Part shown: positions 7,304-16,000 of the stretch, piece by piece
How positions within the stretch are numbered: position 1 is the first letter of the stretch
How the letters are laid out: every line of letters begins with the position of its first letter
DNA from: Agrobacterium larrymoorei
Lineage (GTDB): Bacteria; Pseudomonadota; Alphaproteobacteria; Rhizobiales; Rhizobiaceae
Assembly: GCF_005145045.1 (NCBI RefSeq)
Contig: NZ_CP039692.1
Coordinates: forward strand, 1,071,501-1,135,500
Direction of reading: 5' to 3'
DNA length: 64,000 nucleotides
Program-made: the position numbers and the translations under genes
Notes under the pieces: generated by a model
Seen by the model: the letters and a program-made list of their open reading frames with translations, nothing else
Databases searched by the model: none
What the model was told of the DNA's origin: nothing

Positions 7304-8869
7304 GTCCGCTATTGGCCGATACCGTTGAAAAAGTCGGCGTTGCTGTCGGTGCGAAGTTCTGATTCACTCCTTCTACGAATTTAAGAGGATGTGCCGATGA
7401 TGGGAGAGCGGATGGTAGCGCAGGAAGCGCCGTTTTACGGGTTCAGCATGGAGCGTCACGTCCCAGCGAGCCATCTTCTGCGGTCTATCGACCGCTTCGT
7501 AGATCTGTCTGGTCTTAGGTCTCACTTGCGCCCTTTCTACAGCGAGATCGGGCGGCCCTCGATTGATCCGGAGCTGATGATCCGCATGCTGATCGTTGGT
7601 TACTGCTTCGGCATCCGTTCGGAGCGTCGACTGTGTGAGGAAGTGCATCTGAACCTCGCCTATCGCTGGTTCTGCAGGCTAGGCCTCGAAGGCGATGTCC
7701 CGGATCACTCGACTTTCTCCAAGAACCGGCATGGTCGTTTTCGGGATAGCGATCTGCTGCGCGAACTGTTCGAGACGACAGTGAGGCGCTGCATTGAAGA
7801 AGGCCTTGTCGGCGGCGAAGGCTTTGCCGTCGATGCGAGCCTGATCAAGGCGGATGCGAACAAGCAACGGTCAGTGAAAGGATCGGAAGCGGTCGACTGG
7901 AAAGCCATGGCCGAGACCCGCCGCTCGGTTCAGGAATATCTCGACACGCTGGAAGACGCGGCCTGGGGTGCAGCCAGCGAAGCAAAGCCGAAGTTCGTAT
8001 CGAGGTCGGACCCAGCGGCTCAATGGACCGGAGCGATGAAAGGCCACGCCTTCTTTGCTTATGCTACCAACTATTTGATCGATTTGGACAATGCCGTCAT
8101 CGTTGATGTTGAGGCAAGCCGCGCGATCCGGCAGGCGGAGGTCGGCGCGGCACGCACCATGATTGACCGTACTCAGGATAGCTTCGGTCTCTATCCGGAA
8201 CGGTTGGCCGCTGACACCGCCTATGGTTCGGCAGAGATGTTAGGCTGGCTCGTCCACGAGCGCGGGATAGAGCCGCATATTCCGGTCTTCGACAAGTCCG
8301 AGCGGCGTGATGGTACATTCGAGCGTGCCGACTTTGCTTACGACCACAAGCGTGATCTCTATACCTGCCCTGGCGGCAAGGAGTTACGCTCTCGGCAGAT
8401 TACCTACAAAAGCGAACGTCCACTCGTGGATGAAGATGGCATGGTACGTTATCGCGCCAGCAAACTCGACTGCGATGCCTGTGCCCTAAAACCTCGATGC
8501 TGCCCAAACACCCCGGCGCGCAAGATACCACGCTCCATCCATGAGAGCGCTCGCGACATGGCGCGCGATATCGCCAAGACCGAAGCCTATGTTACGTCGA
8601 GGCATCAGAAGAAAAAGGTAGAGATGCTTTTTGCTCACCTCAAACGCATCCTCAGACTGGATCGCCTGCGATTACGTGGACCGAACGGAGCGCGTGATGA
8701 GTTCCACCTCGCTGCCGCAGCCCAAAACCTCCGGAAACTCGCAAAACTGATCCCGTCGACAACGCCAAAACCGGCGTGAAGGGAAATACATCTCGGCATG
8801 TCCCGCCGACGAAAGCGTCGGAGCAAGATCAGTATGCGCCTTTTTCAACGGTATCTGCCAAAAGCGGTC
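7304..8869 (+). mobile_element. IS1182-family insertion sequence, about 1566 bp
   Basis: Imperfect terminal inverted repeats of about 30 bp flank one transposase gene: left 7304-7333, right 8840-8869. They share the perfect inner core GATACCGTTGAAAAAG and most outer positions, with three mismatches. No target-site duplication is obvious next to these ends, so the exact termini could be off by a few bases or the element may have been rearranged. Family assignment comes from the transposase. Confidence 0.82.
7391..8779 (+). CDS. IS1182-family transposase
   Basis: A 462-residue DDE transposase. The N-terminal DUF772-type region (RSIDRFVDLSGLRSHLRPFYSEIGRPSIDPELM...IGYCFGIRSERRLCEEV split across residues ~28-85) is typical of IS1182/IS5-like enzymes. 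First catalytic Asp is in GFAVDASLIKADA, second in AADTAYGSAEM, and the C-terminal part has a Cys-rich stretch (CDACALKPRCCPNT) and VEMLFAHLKRILRLDRLRLRG carrying the final Glu. Length and frame look intact, so the element may be active. A start at the third residue-group Met (MMGERM) is equally possible; GAGG (about 7384-7387) lies just upstream. Confidence 0.9.
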   Translation: MPMMGERMVAQEAPFYGFSMERHVPASHLLRSIDRFVDLSGLRSHLRPFYSEIGRPSIDPELMIRMLIVGYCFGIRSERRLCEEVHLNLAYRWFCRLGLEGDVPDHSTFSKNRHGRFRDSDLLRELFETTVRRCIEEGLVGGEGFAVDASLIKADANKQRSVKGSEAVDWKAMAETRRSVQEYLDTLEDAAWGAASEAKPKFVSRSDPAAQWTGAMKGHAFFAYATNYLIDLDNAVIVDVEASRAIRQAEVGAARTMIDRTQDSFGLYPERLAADTAYGSAEMLGWLVHERGIEPHIPVFDKSERRDGTFERADFAYDHKRDLYTCPGGKELRSRQITYKSERPLVDEDGMVRYRASKLDCDACALKPRCCPNTPARKIPRSIHESARDMARDIAKTEAYVTSRHQKKKVEMLFAHLKRILRLDRLRLRGPNGARDEFHLAAAAQNLRKLAKLIPSTTPKPA

Positions 8870-9038
8870 ATTGTTACTACTCTTGTCCGATAAACGGAGT
8901 CGTGCTGACGGACTCTCGGTTTCATAAATCAGCAATCTCTGTTGTTGGCCCGAAACGGTTATTTTGGATTCATCACCGCTCGCGTAAGAGGAAATGGCAA
9001 ACACAAGGTCTGCCACCTCAACTAAGAACGAGAGATGT

Positions 9039-9710
9039 TCAAAGCGTTACGCCGACACTCGACAGGAAGCTGTCAATGCGGTGATCAACCACGCGCTTTG
9101 TTTCGGCCCAAGCAGGAACCGACTGCAGAAGGTTGTCGTGCCACGCCATAAGATTGGGAAACTCCCGAAGCGGAGGCCTCGAACGATCAATCTGAGAAAA
9201 CGGACCTGCAATGTCGATATCGGCAAGCGTAAGTGTCTGGCCAACGATGAATTTGCGGCCTTCTAGGTGCTGATCAAGCACTTTCGCTGCGACACGAAGC
9301 TTGCCCTCAGCAAACTCGATGATGGTTTCATTCTTTTGCAGCCCCATGACCGTCTTGCCCACTCGCTCGTCGAACAACGCTGTTGCAAAGACGCGCCATT
9401 GCTCGCCCGACCAGAACATCCACTGAAGTACCTCAAAACGTTCTTCCGAGGTCGTTCCAACCAATGACGAATTTGCCTTATTCGCGAGATAAAGATTAAT
9501 GGCGGCTGCTTCGTAGAGAATGACTTCACCGTCGACAAGAACAGGTGTCAGGCCGTGCGGATTGAAGTTTGATTTAAATTCAGCCGTCTGGCTCTCGCCT
9601 TTAAACAAATCGACCATGACGTGTTCGATTTCGATACCCATGACTTGGGCCGCCGTGGTAACCCGCCGTAAGCTACCTGATCCGGGGTCCCCATAAATTT
9701 TAATTGTCAT
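9039..9710 (-). CDS. glutathione S-transferase family protein
   Basis: A 223-residue protein. The ATG at 9710 gives MTIKIYGDPGSGS, the first beta strand of the thioredoxin-like GST fold, and AAGGA lies just upstream; the longer frame adds an unlikely basic leader. The N-terminal domain has FNPHGLTPVLVDGEVILYEAAAINLYLA, containing the cis-Pro and the E-(S/A) glutathione contact (here EA rather than ES). The C-terminal helical domain has LTLADIDIAGPF, the conserved N-capping Asp. It likely conjugates glutathione to electrophiles in the cytoplasm. It is divergent from the LysR gene at 9849, which probably controls it. Confidence 0.85.
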   Translation of the reverse strand: MTIKIYGDPGSGSLRRVTTAAQVMGIEIEHVMVDLFKGESQTAEFKSNFNPHGLTPVLVDGEVILYEAAAINLYLANKANSSLVGTTSEERFEVLQWMFWSGEQWRVFATALFDERVGKTVMGLQKNETIIEFAEGKLRVAAKVLDQHLEGRKFIVGQTLTLADIDIAGPFSQIDRSRPPLREFPNLMAWHDNLLQSVPAWAETKRVVDHRIDSFLSSVGVTL

Positions 9711-9848
9711 AAATTTTTCCTTTGCCTCGAAGACCCTCAAAAGTCTTGCAAGTAAGGTTTGCCACATTCTCAAACGGAATTGAATTTCGTAAATTGGCAT
9801 AGTATCAATTCCATATAGGAATATATCGCTGGAATAAGGGGAGCTGAG

Positions 9849-10757
9849 ATGGACAAGCTCGATTCAATGCGCGCTTTTGTACGCGTCGTCGAAAGTGGAA
9901 GCTTTTCACAGGCAGCGAGAGACCTAAACTTGAGCCAGCCGACTATCAGTAAACAGCTTGCGGCACTCGAAGCACGTCTTGGAACGCAGCTCCTTTCTAG
10001 GAATTCTCGAACGCTCGCCGTCACGCTCGCTGGCCAGGAATATTATGAGGCCACGTTCCGTATCCTAGAGGATATCGATTCAGTCGAGGAAAAGGTTCTG
10101 GACAGGCAGTTGTCACCCTCGGGTCTAGTCAGGGTGACCCTCTCGCCGGCCTTTGGGAGGATGTATGTTATCCCGCGGCTCCTTGCCTTCAAGGATCGCT
10201 TTCCAGACGTGGCAGTCGAAATGGAAGTCTCGGGCCGGCACGTTGATCTTGTGGAGGAAGGAATCGATGTCGCGATCCGAATAGGTCAACTGTCAGATTC
10301 AGGCTTGGTTGCTCAACGTATCGGCGATATGCGACTGATCACCTTGGCATCAGCAAGCTATCTCGCACGGCACGGACGGCCGCAAACGCTTGACGACTTA
10401 CAATCGCACCAACGTATTGGCTATGTCCACCACGGCAATGTCGTCGGTTGGGATTTTACAGCCTGCGGTCGGCAGATCACTTTAGACGGCGGGGGCGCGT
10501 TTCGTACAAACGACGCGGAACATGTCCGCGGTGCAGTCCTTTCCGGTCTGGGCATTGCCCATCACGCGAGTTGGTTGTTTACAGATGTCTTGGCCTCCGG
10601 CGAGGTTGTCCGCATTCTCAACGAACACGCGCCGCTGCCTTTACCAATTTTCGCGGTGACTGCTTCTAGGCGTCGTATGCCTTCACGGGTGCGCCAGTTC
10701 ATAGAATTCTTGACCGACCTTTGTGCCGAGGAGGAGGAATTACGGATCATTAAATGA
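9849..10757 (+). CDS. LysR-family transcriptional regulator
   Basis: 302 residues. An N-terminal winged helix-turn-helix (MDKLDSMRAFVRVVESGSF, ARDLNLSQPTISKQLAALE) is followed by a LysR substrate-binding domain (GLVRVTLSPAFG, residues ~90-295). This resembles the CrgA/DsdC-like group that frequently flanks oxidoreductase or GST genes. It is divergently transcribed from the GST gene with ~138 bp between starts, the usual layout for a LysR regulator and its target. Ligand unknown. Confidence 0.88.
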   Translation: MDKLDSMRAFVRVVESGSFSQAARDLNLSQPTISKQLAALEARLGTQLLSRNSRTLAVTLAGQEYYEATFRILEDIDSVEEKVLDRQLSPSGLVRVTLSPAFGRMYVIPRLLAFKDRFPDVAVEMEVSGRHVDLVEEGIDVAIRIGQLSDSGLVAQRIGDMRLITLASASYLARHGRPQTLDDLQSHQRIGYVHHGNVVGWDFTACGRQITLDGGGAFRTNDAEHVRGAVLSGLGIAHHASWLFTDVLASGEVVRILNEHAPLPLPIFAVTASRRRMPSRVRQFIEFLTDLCAEEEELRIIK

Positions 10758-10988
10758 GCTGTGACCGCAATTGGCGCAAAGCCGACGAACACTTGGGTTC
10801 CAAATAAGCTAAAGCCTGTATGGAACAGCCATCGGCCCATGCGGATCAAGGCTTTCTGGCACCAAAAGCCAAGAGGGTTTAATTGCGAAAACAGCAGGGC
10901 GCCTACAGGTCATTCCGCTCTGTACCGGAACTAACCCCTCAACAAAGAAACGCTCCAAAGCGCACCCTCTCACAAAAAAGAATCGTAC

Positions 10989-13070
10989 TCACTGCACGAA
11001 GATGCGGACGCTCGAGGCGCGGCCATCGGCGTCGATGACGGTGAGCGTGGAAAAGCCCTGGCCTTCCGGTGTCCACTCGTTGCTGCGGCGGCGGGTGAGG
11101 TCGGGGAGGGGTTTGCCATTGGCCAGCCAGCGAAACGGCGCGCGGCCACCCTGCAGTTTCAGTACAAGTGGCGAGATATCGCCGTTCTGATCCGATAGCT
11201 CAACACGCGCGCCTTCGGGCGGGTAGACGATAAGGGGTGAGGATTCTCGTTTTGAGGCGGTGAGCAGGCCGCTGGATGTGGTGGTGAAACGACGCTGGTT
11301 GGCGGGAAGGTCCGCGTAGTTCAGCCTCGCCATGCCGCTTGGTGCAGGAGCGAAGGGCGCGATGGCGACGCCGGATTTCGCAAAGGCATCGAAGAGAATG
11401 GGTGCGGCAGTGGCATAGCCTGCGATACCCGGAACGGCGCCATTATCGGCGCGTCCAACCCACACGCCAATCACGTAACGACCATCGAAACCGACGGACC
11501 AGGCATCGCGGTAGCCATAGCTGGTGCCGGTCTTGTAAGCGATACCGCGCTGCTTCATGCCGAGCGGCGGCAGAACGCCGGAGAGGATATCGGTGATGTT
11601 CCAGACAGCATTTCTAGAAAAAATCGGGTCCACATCCAGAACCTCCGGCTTGCCCCTCACGCCATCGCCCAGCCTTACCGGCTGGCCCTGATTGGCGAGG
11701 CTGGCATAGAGCTGCACGAGATCGACAAGGGAAAGCCCGGCGCCGCCAAGCGCAATTGCCAGACCCGGCGGTTCGGCCTTTGGAAGAGAGAGGTTTACGC
11801 CTGCGCGCCGGAAGCGCACCATCAGTGCAGCCGGGCTTACCGCATCCAGCAGCTTTACCGCTGGTACGTTGAGGGAAAGCTGCAGAGCCTGCCTGATGCT
11901 GACATCGCCTTGGTACTGCATATCGAAATTGCGCGGTCGATAGCCGGAGAAATCCGCAGGACGATCCTCGATGATCGTTTCCTGTGCAACGAGACCGTTC
12001 TCGATGGCAAGGCCGTAGATGAATGGCTTCAGCGTGGAACCGGGAGACCGGATCGCACGGCTCATCTCCACCCAGCCGCGCCTCGACGTATCGAGAAAAT
12101 CCGGTGAGCCGACATCGGCGAGGATATCTCCGGTACTGCTATCCGCCATAACGATGGCAACCGAAACCTTTTCGCCGATCTTTGTAGCAGCGTCTCGCGC
12201 CAGTGTCTCAAGCTCACTTTGAATACTGCGTCGAAGCGTAGAGCCGATGATGTGCTGGCGAGGAAATTTCGCCCGCGCGGCTTCGGCAAGATGCGGCGCA
12301 TAGGCCGGAAGCTCCAGACGCTGGGGAGGAACGGCGGCGGTTGCAGCGCGCGCGGTTTCGCCTTCCCCCACGACGCGGGAAACCGCAAGTCGCTGCAAAA
12401 CACGCTCCCGCGCCTCTTTTGCCGCCTGCGGAAAACGATCAGGGCGGCGTTTTTCCGGCAGTTGGGGCAAGGATACCAGAAGGGCCGCCTGCGCCGTGTC
12501 CAACCTGCGCGGCTCCTTGCCGAACCATGCAAGGCTTGCTGCTCGCACGCCCTCGATATTGCCGCCATAGGGGGCGATGTTGAGATAAAGATCGAGAATA
12601 TCTGCCTTGCTCAGCCTGCGCTCGATCTGCACTGCGCGCAGCATCTGGCGAAATTTTGCGCTGAAGGAACGGTCCGCGCGCGGCTCAATCAATCGCGCAA
12701 CCTGCATGGAGAGCGTCGAGGCGCCGGAAACAATGCGGCCATTGATCAGCAATTGCCAGGCGGAGCGACCCAACGCTCGGATATCGATGCCATGATGGTC
12801 ATAGAAGCGCTGATCCTCATAGGCGATCAGCATCCTGATGAATTGCGGATCGATATCGGCAGCACCTGTCTTCAGCCGCCAGCGCCCATCCGGTGTGGCG
12901 AAGGCGCGCAGCAGATTGCCGTCCGCATCTACTACTTCCTGAGAAACGAGCCGTGCCGTGTCGAGTGGCGGCGGATAGGTGCGGTCGAGATAATTCAGAC
13001 CATAGATGGCGATCCCGGTCAGGCAGGCCGCCATCGTAAAGCCAAGGAAGAAGCTGCGCCAACCATTCAT
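10989..13070 (-). CDS. pbpC: penicillin-binding protein 1C
   Basis: 693 residues, full length for PBP1C. An N-terminal membrane anchor (~residues 5-28) precedes a glycosyltransferase-51 domain (AYEDQRFYDHHGID with catalytic Glu, SGASTLSMQVARL), a transpeptidase domain with SPGSTLKPF (S-x-x-K), SLNVPAV (S-x-N) and YKTGTSYG (KTG), and a C-terminal BiPBP_C beta domain. It polymerises and cross-links peptidoglycan or acts as a penicillin-binding sensor in the periplasm. It overlaps the upstream alpha-2-macroglobulin gene by 4 bp (ATGA), the conserved arrangement in which the macroglobulin is thought to guard the envelope alongside PBP1C. Confidence 0.94.
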   Translation of the reverse strand: MNGWRSFFLGFTMAACLTGIAIYGLNYLDRTYPPPLDTARLVSQEVVDADGNLLRAFATPDGRWRLKTGAADIDPQFIRMLIAYEDQRFYDHHGIDIRALGRSAWQLLINGRIVSGASTLSMQVARLIEPRADRSFSAKFRQMLRAVQIERRLSKADILDLYLNIAPYGGNIEGVRAASLAWFGKEPRRLDTAQAALLVSLPQLPEKRRPDRFPQAAKEARERVLQRLAVSRVVGEGETARAATAAVPPQRLELPAYAPHLAEAARAKFPRQHIIGSTLRRSIQSELETLARDAATKIGEKVSVAIVMADSSTGDILADVGSPDFLDTSRRGWVEMSRAIRSPGSTLKPFIYGLAIENGLVAQETIIEDRPADFSGYRPRNFDMQYQGDVSIRQALQLSLNVPAVKLLDAVSPAALMVRFRRAGVNLSLPKAEPPGLAIALGGAGLSLVDLVQLYASLANQGQPVRLGDGVRGKPEVLDVDPIFSRNAVWNITDILSGVLPPLGMKQRGIAYKTGTSYGYRDAWSVGFDGRYVIGVWVGRADNGAVPGIAGYATAAPILFDAFAKSGVAIAPFAPAPSGMARLNYADLPANQRRFTTTSSGLLTASKRESSPLIVYPPEGARVELSDQNGDISPLVLKLQGGRAPFRWLANGKPLPDLTRRRSNEWTPEGQGFSTLTVIDADGRASSVRIFVQ

Positions 13071-16000
13071 TGCTGCGCTGCGCGCACCTCCATGCGGCTG
13101 GTTGCGGTGCGGGCCGACAGTTGCGGACGGTACATGTCTTCCACCGTTGCCGCCGGGTTGTCATAGGTGCCGGGCGTGACAGCGCGCACGACATAGGCGA
13201 GCGCGATTTCCGAACTGTCACCGGCTGTGCGGTCAAAGGCCGCAACGAAGCGGTCGTAACGGAATTCCGTGTGGGCCGCCTCCGTTTCCGGCAGCCAATC
13301 GAAATTCGCCAGTTCCGCACTGTTGACGAGGCTCGGATTGTCGATTTCGAAACCGGCAGGCAGAAGATCGGTGACGAGAATGCGCGCCTGCCAGTCGTTT
13401 TGCGGAACGGCTTTCAGCACCACGACATAGCGCTGGTTCTGCTCCACATCGCTCACATTCACCTCCTCGCCATCCAGCGAATAATAGGTTTTCTCGATTG
13501 TGAAACCCTCGCCGCCTGCTGGCAGCGGCTTGGAAGGCGGGGCCACCGTCGTCACGACAGCGGTTACCGGATCTGTCGACGCATTGGTGATCCTGACGGG
13601 AGATTGAAGCAGCTCATCGCCGCTCATGCGCTTGGCATAGCCGCCCTGTTGCAGCGCGCCGTTCACATCCAGCCGGATATCCTTGTCCTCACCCTTCAGT
13701 GCACGGGCGGCAAGAAGCATCCACGCCTGTTCCTGCGTGCTGGTATACGGCTTGGCCTCCCAGGCTTTGGAAACAGCGCCCGCCAGTTGCGGCACGACAG
13801 CCGGAACCGGGCGGCTTTCCGCAGCAAGCGCCAGAGAGGCCGCACCATCGCGAAGCACGGACCCGTAATCGGCCCGCGCCAGCGTGACGCGTGTCGTGGC
13901 CGATGCCATGCTGAGCGATGCGCCGAAGGCGGATTTCGCACGCGCCGCATCGCCATAAAGCGAAAGTGCCGCAGCGACCTGCGCCTTTGCAAGCGGTGTC
14001 GGAAAGTCGGTCAGCGCCGTGTCGGCGTAGTAACGCAGATCGTTGATTGCGGCCTTGCGGTTGCGCGCCAGAACGTAGAGCGAATAGGCAATCTCGTTGC
14101 CGCGATCCTTGACGTTGGTGTCATAGGCAAGACCGTTTTGCAGGTTGGTCAGGGCCTGCACCATGGCGTTTTCCGGCACATCGTAGGATTGTTCGCGGGC
14201 ACGCGTCAGGAAGTCGGTAATATAGGCGTCCAGCCACAAATCGCCTTCACCCGGAGACCAGAGGCCGAAACCACCGGCGCTGGATTGGAAGGACAGCACG
14301 CGGTAGATTGCATCCTGAACGCGTTTGCGAATATCGGGATCGTCAGCGCCACCGCTCTCCTTCATCAATTCTGATGCGTAAAGCAGCGGAAGCGCCCGGC
14401 TGGTGGTTTGCTCGGCGCAGCCATAGGGATATTTGTCCAGCATCATCATCAGCGCTGGAATATCGAAGGCCGGAGAGCGGGTAACGTTGACCGCAACGGA
14501 AGAGCCGACAAGCATGCTTTCCGCCAGCAGATTGCCGTCCACCGTCAGGCTGCTATTGGGCGCAATCTTGATGTTACGACGCGTCGTTACAGGCAGAACG
14601 GAAGGGCGAACGGGAATGATCACGGCCTGCTCCAGCGAAATTCCGCTTGCATTGCTGACCTTGATCGATATCTGGCTATCGCCCGGAAACTCGCCGGTCA
14701 GCGGCACGGTGAAGGATGCCTTGCCGCCCTTTTCGAGCTTGGTAACCTGTGAAAATTCGCCTTGATCGACCGTTACCGCCATGTTGCTGGTCACGTCGAT
14801 CTTATAATCACCGGCTTCGCCATCCGTGTTGGCAATGTCCAGCCTGAGTTGCGAGATATCGCTAGGGCTCAGGAATTTCGGCGCGCTGGCGGTAACGACG
14901 ACGGGATCGCGGATGATGACGTCGGAAACCGCGTGGCCGATGCCGGTTTTCGTCCAGGCAACAGCCATAATCCGTGCGGTGCCGTTGAACTGCGGAATAT
15001 CGAAGCTGATCGTCGCCTTTCCCTGCGCATCCAGCTCCACCGGTCCGGCGAAGAATGCGACCAGCTTTTCCTTCGGCGGGCTGCCCTGAAGAGCAACCTG
15101 CCCGCCATCGCCACCGGTTCTCAAGCGCCCGGTCGCGCCGAGGGAACCATCGATGAGACGTCCGTAAAGATCGCGGATTTCGAGCCCAAGCCTGCGCTGG
15201 CCGAAATACCATTCGTCAGGTTTCGGCGGCTCATAACGGGTGAGGTTGAGAATGCCGACATCGACGGCGGCAACCGTGACATAGGCCTTTTCACCCGCGC
15301 CAGCACCAGCCACCTGCAACGGAATATCGAGCTTCTGCCGTGGAAGCGTCTGCTTTGGCAGATCCATCGAAACAGAAAGCTTGCGCTCGCCGGGGTCTAC
15401 AGCAAGCCATTTCACGCCGATTGCGCGCATGGGCATGCGGCTTTCCTGCGCATCGCCGGGGCGGAACAAAGTGGCCGTTACATAAGAGCCAGCGCCCCAT
15501 TCTTCCGTCACCGGAATCTCGACTTCGCCGCCCTTGTCGCCGATTTCGACATTCTGGACGGAAATAAGCTTTTCGGAGCCAGCAGCGACCATCAGCTGCC
15601 CGGCAAAACGGGAGGTGACCTGGAGCTTGGCGGTGTCGCCCACCTTGTAACTCTGCTTGTCGAGTGCAATTTCCAGCGCATCCGGCGTCTCGGTGGAGCT
15701 TGCGGTCACGAACCAGCCCGCATCGAACTCCGCGCTCGATATCGCGCCCTCGTTCTGTGGTGCTTCCACCTCCAGCCGGTATCGGCCCCAGCTCACGGGT
15801 ACGGAAATCTCAGCCCCATCGGGGGTGACGGACAGCGTGCCGGTTTCCACCTGTTTTGTATGCTCTACCGGCTCGTAACGCCAGGAATTGCCCTGACGAT
15901 ACCATTGGTAATTGCGCTCCACCTTGATCAGTTTCCAGATGAGGCCGTTCATCGCCTGTCTGGTTCCATCCAGCGCAAGACCGATGATGTGGAAGCGTCC

